Shown: positions 27,684 to 36,207 of the stretch, piece after piece
Numbering within the stretch: the first letter of the stretch is position 1
How the letters are laid out: the number at the start of each line of letters is the position of its first letter
Source of the DNA: DATKEJ01 sp963768715
GTDB lineage: Bacteria > Bacteroidota > Rhodothermia > Rhodothermales > DATKEJ01
Assembly (NCBI GenBank): GCA_963768715.1
Contig: CAVYJC010000005.1
Location: forward strand, 124,001 to 188,000
Reading direction: 5' to 3'
Length of the DNA stretch: 64,000 nucleotides
Position numbers and translations under genes: made by a program
The notes under the pieces: model-generated
Told to the model about the DNA's origin: nothing
Databases searched by the model: none
Seen by the model: only the letters and a program-made list of their open reading frames with translations

Positions 27684-27724
27684 GCGGCAAGTTACGCTGA
27701 CCAGCGTAATCCCGTTCTTGCCGC
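27684..27724. repeat. Nested inverted repeat in the murA-TPR intergenic region
   Basis: GCGGCAAG (27684-27691) and CTTGCCGC (27717-27724) flank an inner pair TTACGCTG (27692-27699) and CAGCGTAA (27702-27709) around AC, with a 7-nt bulge on one side. Both 8-bp arms are perfect. There is no T-rich tail, so it is not a typical terminator. It may be an operator or a structured leader of the TPR gene. The rest of the gap (27590-27832) is AT-rich near 27770-27790 and holds no gene I can support. Confidence 0.55.
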
Positions 27725-27832
27725 AGGGGCTTTTCTTCGGAAATTCGAAACGTAGTCCTTCAGTGATAAGTTTCTATTTATATAGTTTTTATGGATGCCT
27801 GTCGAATGCAGGGCATTTCGACGTCAACACGC

Positions 27833-29143
27833 TCAAATGAGGTGCGGTACGGGCTGGGCGAATTCGTCGTAGGGTTCGCGCCTGATGTCGATCCCCGCTT
27901 TCTGAAGTTTGATCTCGAGTTTTTCGTACCCACGATCGAGGTGATAGATGCGCAGCACTTCGGTGGCCCCGCGGGCAACCATGCCGGCCAGCACGAGAGA
28001 GACGGAAGCACGCAAGTCCGTACTCATGACGGGGGCGCCTTTCATGCTGACGCGCCCATTGACCGTCACGGTATCTCCGTCGACCGAGGCATCGGCGCCC
28101 AGCCTGACCAATTCTGGGATGTGCGCGAATCGATCCGGATAAATGGGATCGCGGACTGTCCCGACACCCTCCGCCTGCGTCAGCAGAATGACCCACTGCG
28201 CCTGGAGATCCGTTGGAAAACCGGGGTAGACGCCGGTCACGATCGACACCGGGTGCAATCGCTCGGGCGGCGTTACGACGACAACGCCTTCATTCATCTC
28301 GAGACCTGTTCCGGTATCACGCAGGGCATCGACGAACGCATCACCGAGATGATCGGGACGGCCGCCGGTTACCGCGAAAGGCTCCCCTGCCTTCCCGGCG
28401 ATCGCAGCGGCAATCAGAAACGTTCCTAACTCGATACGATCCGGGCAGTTGTCGACGACGGCCGGCGTCAGCCGGTCGACGCCCTCGATCTCGATGCTGT
28501 GCGTGCCCAGCCCTTCAATCTTGGCGCCCATTTTCTGCAGGGCGTGTCCAAGTTCGATCACGTCGGGCTCGATCGCGACATTGTCGAGGCAGGTCGTCCC
28601 CTTCGCGAGCGACGCTGCAAGCATGAGATTGGCCGTGGCGCCGACGGTAGACTTTTCGAAGCGAAAACGGCCTCCTTGGAGACGGCCTCCAGGCGCTTTC
28701 GCCACGACGTATCCCTGATCGAGCACGATCTCGGCTCCCAACGCCTCCATTCCCCTCAAATGCAGGTCGACCGGACGCGGTCCCCAAGCGCATCCTCCGG
28801 GGAGGGAAACGCGTGCCCTGCCGAATCTCCCGAGCAGGGCGCCAAGCATATAGAATGAGGCCCGCATTTTCTTGACCAGCTCGTAGGGCGCTTCGAGGGA
28901 GGTGATGTTCGACGCGTCGATGTCGACCGCCGCTTCTTCTTCCACGAGTGAGACCTCGGCTCCAGCAACGCGAAGCACTTGAGAAAATGTGCTTATGTCC
29001 CGTAGTGTCGGGACATTGCGGATACGGCTCCGCCCTTCGGCGAGCATCGCACCCGCCATGAGCATGAGAGCTGTGTTCTTTGACCCACTTACCGGCAAGC
29101 TGCCGGTGAGAGTCCCAGGTCCTTCAATGACGAGCTTTTCCAC
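27833..29143 (-). CDS. murA: UDP-N-acetylglucosamine 1-carboxyvinyltransferase
   Basis: The 436-residue length is normal. MurA transfers enolpyruvate from PEP to UDP-GlcNAc, the first committed step of peptidoglycan synthesis. The N-terminal GSLPVSGSKNTALMLMAGAM contains the conserved Lys-Asn pair, and the active-site Cys lies in LPGGCAWGPRPVDLHL (fosfomycin target; Cys rather than Asp). DYMVRFT-type C-terminal family segments are represented by VSLVLAGMVARGATEVLRIY and HLDRGYEKLE. It is divergent from the cysteine desulfurase gene. Confidence 0.97.
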   Translation of the reverse strand: MEKLVIEGPGTLTGSLPVSGSKNTALMLMAGAMLAEGRSRIRNVPTLRDISTFSQVLRVAGAEVSLVEEEAAVDIDASNITSLEAPYELVKKMRASFYMLGALLGRFGRARVSLPGGCAWGPRPVDLHLRGMEALGAEIVLDQGYVVAKAPGGRLQGGRFRFEKSTVGATANLMLAASLAKGTTCLDNVAIEPDVIELGHALQKMGAKIEGLGTHSIEIEGVDRLTPAVVDNCPDRIELGTFLIAAAIAGKAGEPFAVTGGRPDHLGDAFVDALRDTGTGLEMNEGVVVVTPPERLHPVSIVTGVYPGFPTDLQAQWVILLTQAEGVGTVRDPIYPDRFAHIPELVRLGADASVDGDTVTVNGRVSMKGAPVMSTDLRASVSLVLAGMVARGATEVLRIYHLDRGYEKLEIKLQKAGIDIRREPYDEFAQPVPHLI

Positions 29144-29285
29144 GTGCTGGTCTCCGCCTCGCCGAGCAGTGCGAATTCGATGATCGCAGAATTGAAATTC
29201 GCCGTCTATAATACCCTCGTTGCGGCACCAATTGCCATAAGTTTCGTTGGTTTCTTCGAATGCATACAGCGAAAGCCCGGAGAAA
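29144..29285. promoter_or_regulatory. Divergent intergenic region between murA and the cysteine desulfurase gene
   Basis: These 142 bases separate two divergent genes and should hold both promoters. I cannot assign boxes with confidence; the region around 29195-29245 is somewhat AT-rich. The role is inferred from position. Confidence 0.3.
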
Positions 29286-30449
29286 ATGAGTAATCCGAGG
29301 ACAGTTTACCTCGATCATGCCGCAACGACGCCGCTGGACCCCCGCGTCCTCGAGGCAATGCTTCCCTATCTCCGCGAAGAGTATGGGAATGCCTCCTCTC
29401 CGCACGGCCCGGGCCGTCGGGCCCGTTTTGCCGTAGAGGATGCTCGCGAGCGTATCGCGACGCACCTTGGCGCCGGGCCTAGTGAGATCGTCTTTACGAG
29501 CGGCGGAACTGAGGCAAACAATCTGGCACTCTGGGCGCTCTCGAGACGGGGGGCGGGCTGCATCGCGACATCCGCGACTGAGCACGAATCCGTTCTGGAG
29601 CCGTTGAAAGCAATTCGCGAGCAGGGAACGCCGGTCGAGGTGCTGGCGCCGGCCGAGAACGGGTCGATGTCGACAGAAAGGCTCGACGATATCGCGAAAC
29701 CTCTGTCGGCATTATCGGTGATGCACACAAACAACGAAACCGGGGCGATCAGTCCGCTCGCAGACGTCGTGGCTTTTTGCCGCCGCGAGGGCGTGCTGCT
29801 GCACTCAGACTGTGTGCAGGCCCTCGGTTGGGCGGACCTTCGCGTCGACGCTCTTGGCCTCGACCTCATGACGCTTTCCGCGCACAAGATCTACGGCCCG
29901 AAAGGCGTGGGCGTCCTGTTCGTCCGAGGCGGCGCGATCGAGCTTTCGCCGTTCGTGCGAGGCGGTTCGCAGGAACAGCGTCGCCGGGGAGGAACCGAAA
30001 ACGTCAGCGGCATCGTGGGCATGGCGAAAGCAATGGATCTGTGTGCTGCTGAGAACGACGAACGAACGGATCACCTTCGAGCACTCAAGCGGCGCTTACT
30101 GAATAACCTGGAGGCGATATCCGCGGGCAATTTCATCGTCAATACGCCTGCCGCGGCCGCGCCGCACATCCTGAACGTTTCGTTTCCACCGACCGACGGC
30201 ATATCGCTCGATGGTGAGATGCTCCTGCTCAATCTCGACGTGGCCGGCGTCCATGCATCGAGTGGATCGGCATGTACGAGCGGTGCAATCGAACCGAGCC
30301 ATGTACTCCTGGCGATGGGCGTTCCGGCGGAGACGGCCGACGCAACGGTTCGATTCTCGTTCGGTGCGGGCAATACACTCGACGATATGGACTATGTCGC
30401 CGACAGCCTGACCCAAATACTCGAGCGAATGCGAGCGCGGGTGGCCTAA
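29286..30449 (+). CDS. Cysteine desulfurase (NifS/IscS type)
   Basis: I chose the ATG at 29286 (MSNPRTVYLDHAATTPLDP), where homology begins; the frame opens upstream at 29247. The PLP-dependent enzyme takes sulfur from cysteine for Fe-S cluster or tRNA thiolation pathways. Visible motifs are YLDHAATTPLDPRV, FTSGGTEANNLAL, the PLP Lys in SAHKIYGPKGVG and the sulfur-accepting Cys in SGSACTSGA. About 387 residues is typical of the IscS/NifS group. No IscU, IscR or mnmA is adjacent. Its stop overlaps the end of the convergent small barrel gene by 4 bp. Confidence 0.95.
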   Translation: MSNPRTVYLDHAATTPLDPRVLEAMLPYLREEYGNASSPHGPGRRARFAVEDARERIATHLGAGPSEIVFTSGGTEANNLALWALSRRGAGCIATSATEHESVLEPLKAIREQGTPVEVLAPAENGSMSTERLDDIAKPLSALSVMHTNNETGAISPLADVVAFCRREGVLLHSDCVQALGWADLRVDALGLDLMTLSAHKIYGPKGVGVLFVRGGAIELSPFVRGGSQEQRRRGGTENVSGIVGMAKAMDLCAAENDERTDHLRALKRRLLNNLEAISAGNFIVNTPAAAAPHILNVSFPPTDGISLDGEMLLLNLDVAGVHASSGSACTSGAIEPSHVLLAMGVPAETADATVRFSFGAGNTLDDMDYVADSLTQILERMRARVA

Positions 30450-30958
30450 AAAATCATCCCCACGATCAGCGGCACGATAAACGTCGTCGAGGATTCCTCG
30501 AAAGCTAACGTCGGGGTGACTTCGAGAAACACCGAGACACTCGTAAGCGGCCAGGCGAGACCGTAACCCGCATGCGCCTCAAAGCGAGCGCGCTTGTCGC
30601 CGTCCGTTGGAAAGAGCCCCCCGGCGCCCACGAGCAGATACGGAAAACGAGTCTGGCCATTCAGCGTGACGACGAGCGAAAGCTCCGGGTTCAGGATGTA
30701 GTCCGCAGTGGTGGTTCCGTTGAATGCAAAAGCATAGAAACCCACACTTCCTGCCAGCGAGACATCCGAATTCATCGGTTTAGAAATCCGACCTCGCACG
30801 GCCATCCCAACGTCGTCACTGGCCAGATTGTCATCGGTTGGGTTCGCCACGAAACCCACTCCGAGCCCGAACTTCGTGTTGTTGTCCTGTGCCGATATTT
30901 GGGCCGTCACGCCCAGTACCGCCGTCAATAGTGCAAACAGCGTCAGCCACCCTCTCAT
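30446..30958 (-). CDS. Small outer-membrane beta-barrel protein
   Basis: I chose the ATG at 30958 because it starts a signal peptide (MRGWLTLFALLTAVLG, cleavage near AQISAQ). The 170-residue product has alternating strands (KFGLGVGFVANP, VSLAGSVGFYAFAFN, PELSLVVTLNGQTRFPYLLV) and ends in IVPLIVGMIF, with a terminal Phe typical of barrels. It looks like an OmpA/OmpW-type 8-stranded barrel, but no specific family is recognised. It converges with the cysteine desulfurase gene and is divergent from etfB. Confidence 0.75.
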   Translation of the reverse strand: MRGWLTLFALLTAVLGVTAQISAQDNNTKFGLGVGFVANPTDDNLASDDVGMAVRGRISKPMNSDVSLAGSVGFYAFAFNGTTTADYILNPELSLVVTLNGQTRFPYLLVGAGGLFPTDGDKRARFEAHAGYGLAWPLTSVSVFLEVTPTLAFEESSTTFIVPLIVGMIF

Positions 30959-31036
30959 ATATCGCCTCCTCTTATCCGCTGACGGCTGAACGCCGCCTGC
31001 TCGTCGCGGGAAATTTCGTTTGAAGCTCAGCGTATG

Positions 31037-31083
31037 GTTCGTAAGTTCTCGCGCCATGCCCGGCAGGTGTTAAAGTTACGAAC
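31037..31083. promoter_or_regulatory. Inverted repeat upstream of the fixABCX operon
   Basis: GTTCGTAA at 31037-31044 is the exact reverse complement of TTACGAAC at 31076-31083, separated by 31 bp, in the 161-bp divergent gap ahead of etfB. The arms could be two half-sites for a repressor controlling fatty-acid or electron-transfer genes. The repeat is seen; the role is inferred. Confidence 0.4.
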
Positions 31084-31119
31084 TCTGCACCGTACAGGAC
31101 AGCATTTCGCCAGTGTCTC

Positions 31120-31899
31120 ATGCGATTCACCGTTTGCATCAAGCAGGTACCAGACGTAGCTGCCCCCACGCGGCTCGAGAACGGACACATCGTCCAGGAT
31201 TCCGATCGTACGGTGCTGAATGCGTATGACGCATCGGCACTTGAGGAGTGTCTGGTTCTCCGAGAAGCGCATGGTGGGGAGGTCGATGTCGTCCTGATTG
31301 GACCCGAGCGGGCTTCCGAGACGATACGCAAAGCGCTTGCAATGGGGGCCGACGAAGCCACGCACATCGTGACCGATGCGAGTGCGCACCTCGATTCACG
31401 AGCCATTGCAACGCTTCTGGCCGCCTACCTGGCTGCTCGCGAGTTCGACATTGTGGCTTGCGGAAAGCAGTCGCAGGATACCGATGCCGGCCTGACAGGA
31501 AGCATGCTGGCGACGATGCTCAGTCTTCCTTTCACGACGAATGCGGTTGCCATGCACATGGAAGCCGGAAAGCTCGTCGTCACGCGCCAGGCTGATACCG
31601 GGCGAGAGCTCATCGCACTACCGAGTCCGTGCCTCGTTACCTGCTCGAACGACATGAACAGTCCTCGGATACCGTCGCTGAAGGGTATCATGGCGTCAAA
31701 GAGGAAGACTATCGAGCGAATTGACCCGACGACCCTTGGCGTCGACGATAAGTTGTCCCACGCCGCATCACTGGCAGCCACGGTCGTCGGTGAGGAATCA
31801 CCGCCGGGACGCCCCGGCGCCAAAATTTTCTCCGGCGAGCCGGCCGAAATGGTTGCCAACCTCATCGGCGCCCTCGAGTCGGAAGCGCGAGTGATTTGA
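31120..31899 (+). CDS. fixA: Electron transfer flavoprotein beta subunit (FixA/EtfB)
   Basis: The 259-residue protein opens with MRFTVCIKQVPD, the EtfB/FixA signature, followed by LNAYDASALEECLVLRE, KALAMGADEATHIV, CGKQSQDTDAGLTG and the C-terminal PSLKGIMASKRK. Together with EtfA it forms the soluble flavoprotein that collects electrons from acyl-CoA dehydrogenases. It begins an operon with etfA 22 bp downstream, then fixC, fixX and an acyl-CoA dehydrogenase. I use the Fix name because fixC and fixX are linked. Whether this pair bifurcates electrons cannot be decided from sequence by eye. Confidence 0.95.
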   Translation: MRFTVCIKQVPDVAAPTRLENGHIVQDSDRTVLNAYDASALEECLVLREAHGGEVDVVLIGPERASETIRKALAMGADEATHIVTDASAHLDSRAIATLLAAYLAAREFDIVACGKQSQDTDAGLTGSMLATMLSLPFTTNAVAMHMEAGKLVVTRQADTGRELIALPSPCLVTCSNDMNSPRIPSLKGIMASKRKTIERIDPTTLGVDDKLSHAASLAATVVGEESPPGRPGAKIFSGEPAEMVANLIGALESEARVI

Positions 31900-31921
31900 C
31901 GAAGAATTAGACCTGATTCCG

Positions 31922-32887
31922 ATGTCAGCCATTCTTACCTACCTGTCGGTTCAGCAAGGGAAGATCAAGCGTTCGTCGCTTGAGGTCCTCACTCGCGCAC
32001 GTGAACTCGCCAATCACTCAGGGCATCGGGTTATTGCCGCAGTTATCGATTCCGACGGCGTCTCGCACGTCGAGACGGCCGGACGTTACGGGGCTGATCA
32101 CGTCCTCGTCGTCTCTGACGCGGGCGATTCGCCACATCCCGCCGCCCATCTTCTCGAAGGACTTGTGGCCTGCATCCGTCATGCGGATGCCGAAATCGTT
32201 GCCCTCGCCTCAACCGAAGAGACAAAGGATCTGATAGGAGCGCTGGCCGTCCGTTTGGACGCATCTGTCATACCCGACGTAGCATCGTTCGATGACCGGT
32301 CGGGCAGCGTAACGGCGAAACGTCCGGTGCTTGCTGCCAAATACCTGTCTTCCGTGAGCGTCTCAGCGCGCCCGGTAGTTGTTTCGGTCCGGTCCGGCGC
32401 CTACGCCGCTTCGGAGAACCCTGTAGATGCAGGGTACGAAGAGATCGCCTGTCCCAACCCCGATGGATTGGCCGCCGAGCTCGTCGAAGTGCTGGAGAGC
32501 ACCGGTGACGCGATCGATCTGTCGGAGGCAGACGTCGTCGTTGCGGCCGGTCGCGGGGTGAAGGATGAGGCAGGTCGCGCTCTCGTTCAAGAACTGGCGG
32601 ATGAGCTCAACGCCGCCATCGGCGCATCACGTGCGGTCGTCGAAAACGGATTATTCCCCGCCACGGCGCAGATCGGCCAAACCGGAAAGGTCGTATCACC
32701 AACGTTGTACATCGCGATCGGCATATCCGGCGCCATCCAACATGTCGCGGGAATGCTCAACAGTCGTACAATCGTCGCCATCAATCGGGATCCGGACGCA
32801 CCAATCTTTCAGTATGCGACCTATGGCCTCGTCGGCGATCTCTACAAGATCCTGCCGGAGTTGATCGCCGGACTGAAGGCCCGGTAA
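31922..32887 (+). CDS. fixB: Electron transfer flavoprotein alpha subunit (FixB/EtfA)
   Basis: The 321-residue protein has an N-terminal nucleotide-binding-like domain and the family C-terminal FAD domain: VVAAGRGVKDEAG, ASRAVVENGLFPATAQIGQT, GKVVSPTLYIAIGISGAIQH and AINRDPDAPIFQYATYGLVG. It carries FAD and partners the subunit encoded 22 bp upstream. The length is typical. It passes electrons to the FixC-FixX quinone oxidoreductase pair encoded next in the operon. Confidence 0.96.
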   Translation: MSAILTYLSVQQGKIKRSSLEVLTRARELANHSGHRVIAAVIDSDGVSHVETAGRYGADHVLVVSDAGDSPHPAAHLLEGLVACIRHADAEIVALASTEETKDLIGALAVRLDASVIPDVASFDDRSGSVTAKRPVLAAKYLSSVSVSARPVVVSVRSGAYAASENPVDAGYEEIACPNPDGLAAELVEVLESTGDAIDLSEADVVVAAGRGVKDEAGRALVQELADELNAAIGASRAVVENGLFPATAQIGQTGKVVSPTLYIAIGISGAIQHVAGMLNSRTIVAINRDPDAPIFQYATYGLVGDLYKILPELIAGLKAR

Positions 32888-32919
32888 TCAACCACTCGAA
32901 GTTCAATCTCAATCCCCCT

Positions 32920-34242
32920 ATGGACGAACGCTTCGACTGCATCATCGTCGGAGGCGGCATCGCGGGTCTCAGTGCCGCCATGACATTGGCCCGCGCGGAA
33001 GCCCGCATTCTTCTGGCGGAGCGAGGCGAATTTGTCGGAGCAAAGAATGTGTCCGGGGGTGTCCTCTGGGGCACCGATCTGGCCCGCCTGGTTCCGAATT
33101 ACTGGGAACATGACGCCGGTTTCGAACGCTTCGTCGGACACCGGCGGCTGACCTTTCTGGACGAAACGTCCGCTTTCTCGATCGACTTCAGATCGGAGCA
33201 TTTTGCAGACGTACCTCATTCGGGGCTGATCGTGCTGCGCGCGCGCTTCGACAAGTGGCTGGCCGATCAGGTCCAAGCCGTAATCGATGCGGGACCGCAC
33301 GCCGAAGACTCGTTCATCGCCACCGACGTCCTTGTTGATGAACTGATCGTAGAAGACGGCCGCGTGACGGGCATTCGGACCGGAGGTGAGGAATTCTTTG
33401 CAGACTGCGTGATCATCGCCGAAGGCGTCAATAACCTGCTCACGCGACAAATCGGACTCCAGCGCGACTACGTACCCCCGAAAGGGATGGCCACGGGCGT
33501 CAAAGAGATCATTCGCTTCGACCGCGGGGTGCTCGAAGACCGGTTTCAATTGACCGATCACTCGGGTCTAACGAATGAATTCCTTGGATTCGCGAGTCAG
33601 GGTGTGGAAGGAGGCGGGTTTCTCTATACAAACCTCGACTCGCTATCGATCGGCCTCGTCCTTGACATCGGCGACCTCGGGAGAAAGAAGCTGAAGCCGT
33701 ATGATCTCCTCAATGGATTCAAGAGCCACCCGGCGGTTGCGCAAATGATTGAAGGAGGCGAGGTCGTCGAATACTCTGCGCATGTGGTTTCGAGCGGCGA
33801 TTTGTCCGTCATGCCACGAGAGATCTACACGGACGGAGCGCTCATCGCCGGCGAGGCGGCCAACCTCGTGCTGAATTCCGGCAAGGCGATCCAGGGAATG
33901 GACTTCGCGATGCGCTCGGGAATTCTCGCCGCGGAAACGGTCCTGACAGCGCGGGCCGACGGAGACTTTTCCTCCTCCTCCCTCTCGCGATACCGTAAGG
34001 CGCTCGACGACAGCTATGTGATGCAGGACCTGCGCAACTTTCAGGGTGCGGTCAAGTTTTTGCACAGCCCGGCGATGTTCGGCGAAGTGCCCAACGTGAT
34101 GTGCGAGTTCGGGAGGCAGTACTTTACGATAGCAAACGAACCATCCAAGAAGGCGACGCGAACTTTGCTGGACAGTATCCGGAAACACTCTTCTCTCTGG
34201 AGTTTGATCAAACTGGGCCGAAAAGCCGCGCGATCATTATGA
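32920..34242 (+). CDS. fixC: FixC-like ETF-quinone oxidoreductase flavoprotein
   Basis: The 440-residue protein has an N-terminal FAD-binding fold (DCIIVGGGIAGLSAAMTLAR) followed by GAKNVSGGVLWG, typical of FixC, and a later GEAANLVLNSGKAIQGMDFAM for the second FAD contact. FixC with FixX corresponds to a split form of the single-chain ETF:quinone oxidoreductase of mitochondria. It should take electrons from FixAB and reduce quinone at the membrane. The stop overlaps the fixX start (ATGA at 34239-34242). Confidence 0.94.
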   Translation: MDERFDCIIVGGGIAGLSAAMTLARAEARILLAERGEFVGAKNVSGGVLWGTDLARLVPNYWEHDAGFERFVGHRRLTFLDETSAFSIDFRSEHFADVPHSGLIVLRARFDKWLADQVQAVIDAGPHAEDSFIATDVLVDELIVEDGRVTGIRTGGEEFFADCVIIAEGVNNLLTRQIGLQRDYVPPKGMATGVKEIIRFDRGVLEDRFQLTDHSGLTNEFLGFASQGVEGGGFLYTNLDSLSIGLVLDIGDLGRKKLKPYDLLNGFKSHPAVAQMIEGGEVVEYSAHVVSSGDLSVMPREIYTDGALIAGEAANLVLNSGKAIQGMDFAMRSGILAAETVLTARADGDFSSSSLSRYRKALDDSYVMQDLRNFQGAVKFLHSPAMFGEVPNVMCEFGRQYFTIANEPSKKATRTLLDSIRKHSSLWSLIKLGRKAARSL

Positions 34243-34541
34243 AACTACTCTCCCTGTCAGAGAGACTCGGACTCGCCGCGTACCGCAATCAGGGCCGTGC
34301 CGAGGCACGTGCTCATATCGAGGTCGAAACCGACATCTGCAACAGCACCTGTCCTCACAAGTGCACGACCTGGGTGTGCCCGGCAAACTGTTACACGCAG
34401 GACGATCAGGGAGTCGTTCGCTTCCAGTTCGAAGACTGTATCGAGTGCGGAACCTGCCTGTATGCCTGCGATCAGGGTGCCGTAACCTGGCGATTTCCGG
34501 ATCCCGAAGCCGGACGCGGCGTCAACTGGAACTATGGATAA
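34239..34541 (+). CDS. fixX: FixX-like ferredoxin
   Basis: I chose the ATG at 34239, overlapping the fixC stop; the longer open frame from 34101 is a shadow inside fixC. The 100-residue protein matches FixX: CPANCY near the middle, the Fe-S segment CIECGTCLYACDQGAVTWRF, and the terminal GVNWNYG. The expected Pro after the last cluster Cys is Asp here. The upstream part has extra cysteines (CNSTCPHKCTTWVC). It is predicted to carry one [4Fe-4S] cluster and to relay electrons between FixC and quinone. Confidence 0.93.
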   Translation: MKLLSLSERLGLAAYRNQGRAEARAHIEVETDICNSTCPHKCTTWVCPANCYTQDDQGVVRFQFEDCIECGTCLYACDQGAVTWRFPDPEAGRGVNWNYG

Positions 34542-34565
34542 GGATTGCGCGAAAGGAGTGATACG

Positions 34566-35819
34566 ATGCCGAAATATTCATTCAACACAGACGATGCGCT
34601 GCTCTTTGAATCGCTGCTGAGCGAGGACGACAGGCTTGTCATGGAGACCGCGCGGGATTACGCACAGAGCCGATTGGAGCCGCGCGCCCTGGAGGGAAAT
34701 CAAGAAGGCATCTTCCACGACGAGATTCCCCGGGAGATGGCGGAGTTGGGGCTCCTCGGTGCGACGGTCTCTCCCGAGTATGGCGGAGCCGGCGTGAGCC
34801 AGACCGCCTACGGCCTGATAGCGCGCGAGTTGGAGCGGGTCGACTCTGGCTACAGGTCGTTCGCCTCGGTCCAGTCGTCGTTGGTCATGTATCCGATCGA
34901 GGAATTCGGCACCGAAGAACAGAAACAGCGCTTCCTGCCTGGGCTGGCCAGTGCGGAATTGATCGGCTGCTTCGGGCTGACGGAACCGGACCACGGATCG
35001 GATCCCGGCTCCATGGTCACCACCGCCGCACGGGTCGATGGCGGCTGGGTGCTGAATGGAGCCAAAATGTGGATCACGAACTCTCCTGTCGCCGACGTCG
35101 CCATCGTCTGGGCGAAATCCAAGGGCGGCGAAGACCGGGACGGGACGATCCGCGGATTCATCGTCGAAAGAGACTTCGACGGATATTCGGCCCCGGTGAC
35201 GCACAACAAAATGTCTCTCCGCGCCTCACACACTGGGGAAATCGTTCTCGAAGACGTTTTCGTACCCGATGAAAACGTCTTCCCAGACATCCGAGGACTG
35301 AAAGGACCCTTCTCGTGTCTGACGTCCGCTCGATACGGAATCGTTTGGGGTGCCCTGGGCGCGGCGGAGAATTGCTACCATCGAGCACGCCAGTATGTGC
35401 TCGAGCGCAAACAGTTCGGATATCCCCTCGGCGCCATGCAACTGATTCAGACGAAGCTGGCCAATATGCTGACAGAAATCACCGGCATGCAATTGATTTC
35501 GTTACGCCTCGGCCAGCTGAAGGATGAAGGTCGCGCCGTGCCGTCCATGGTCTCGCTCGCGAAACGAAACAACTGCGGCAAGGCCCTGGATATTGCCAGA
35601 GTGGCACGAGACATGCTCGGCGCGAACGGCATCACGGGCGAGTACCGCGTCATTCACCACATGGTAAACCTCGAGTCAGTAAACACCTACGAAGGAACAT
35701 ACGACATTCACGGTCTGATACTGGGCCGTGAAATCACCGGAATCCAAGCGTTCACGCCGAGAGGCAACGACGTGGAAAAGACGCCGGCCGAACGCCCTGT
35801 CGCCGAAGCCGCCTCGTGA
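34566..35819 (+). CDS. Acyl-CoA dehydrogenase, glutaryl-CoA-dehydrogenase-like
   Basis: I chose the ATG at 34566 (MPKYSFNTDDALLFE), where homology begins; the frame opens at 34545. The 417-residue protein has FGLTEPDHGSDP and WITNSPVADVAIVWAK for FAD/substrate binding, LRASHTGEIVLEDVFVPDEN, and near the C-terminus NTYEGTYDIHGLILGREITG, where the Glu is the expected catalytic base in the position used by glutaryl-CoA dehydrogenases. It oxidises an acyl-CoA and hands electrons to ETF. Its place 24 bp after fixX supports a single electron pathway. Glutaryl-CoA as substrate is likely but not proven. Confidence 0.9.
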   Translation: MPKYSFNTDDALLFESLLSEDDRLVMETARDYAQSRLEPRALEGNQEGIFHDEIPREMAELGLLGATVSPEYGGAGVSQTAYGLIARELERVDSGYRSFASVQSSLVMYPIEEFGTEEQKQRFLPGLASAELIGCFGLTEPDHGSDPGSMVTTAARVDGGWVLNGAKMWITNSPVADVAIVWAKSKGGEDRDGTIRGFIVERDFDGYSAPVTHNKMSLRASHTGEIVLEDVFVPDENVFPDIRGLKGPFSCLTSARYGIVWGALGAAENCYHRARQYVLERKQFGYPLGAMQLIQTKLANMLTEITGMQLISLRLGQLKDEGRAVPSMVSLAKRNNCGKALDIARVARDMLGANGITGEYRVIHHMVNLESVNTYEGTYDIHGLILGREITGIQAFTPRGNDVEKTPAERPVAEAAS

Positions 35820-35892
35820 CGTCCCCAGCGATCAAACGCAACCAAATGGCTCGCCGCCGCGTCTGCATTAACTGAACGAGCAAAGAGATCAC

Positions 35893-36201
35893 ATGAGCCA
35901 GCCAGAGATGATATTCCTGATAGCCGTGACGGTCATCCTTCCGATCACTGTACTGTCCATTCTCTTCAGCTATCAGAAGGCTCGCCTCAAGGCGAAGTAC
36001 AATGCATCGGACAGGGAGTTGACTACCAGTGAGTTGCAGAACATGATCGACGGCGCTGTGGCTGAAGCGACTTCCGGTCTGGAGAATCGTGTAGAGATGT
36101 TGGAGGAAGAACTCCGGTTACTCGGTCCAGGATCGCAGCACAGCACTCGCGAGGCCTCGCGTGCAGGATCTAAGACGCTGGGCAGCGTGACGCGCGAGTA
36201 G
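35893..36201 (+). CDS. Small single-pass membrane protein with coiled-coil segment
   Basis: The 102-residue protein has one N-terminal membrane helix (about residues 7-25, IFLIAVTVILPITVLSILF), a basic linker KARLKAKYN, and a predicted coiled-coil stretch (ASDRELTTSELQNMI, ENRVEMLEEELRLL), then a Ser/Arg-rich tail. The layout recalls PspB-like membrane proteins, but I see no diagnostic motif. It is on the plus strand 73 bp after the acyl-CoA dehydrogenase gene. The function is unknown. Confidence 0.65.
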   Translation: MSQPEMIFLIAVTVILPITVLSILFSYQKARLKAKYNASDRELTTSELQNMIDGAVAEATSGLENRVEMLEEELRLLGPGSQHSTREASRAGSKTLGSVTRE

Positions 36202-36207
36202 TCCGCC

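Noticed and set aside
27631..27840. Small plus-strand open frame in the murA-TPR gap
   Set aside because: It covers the nested inverted repeat, runs into murA antisense and shows no protein-like features.
31120..34541. Nitrogen-fixation island suggested by fixABCX
   Set aside because: No nif genes or regulators are visible, and the adjacent acyl-CoA dehydrogenase fits fatty-acid or amino-acid oxidation better. The cysteine desulfurase is of the general type.
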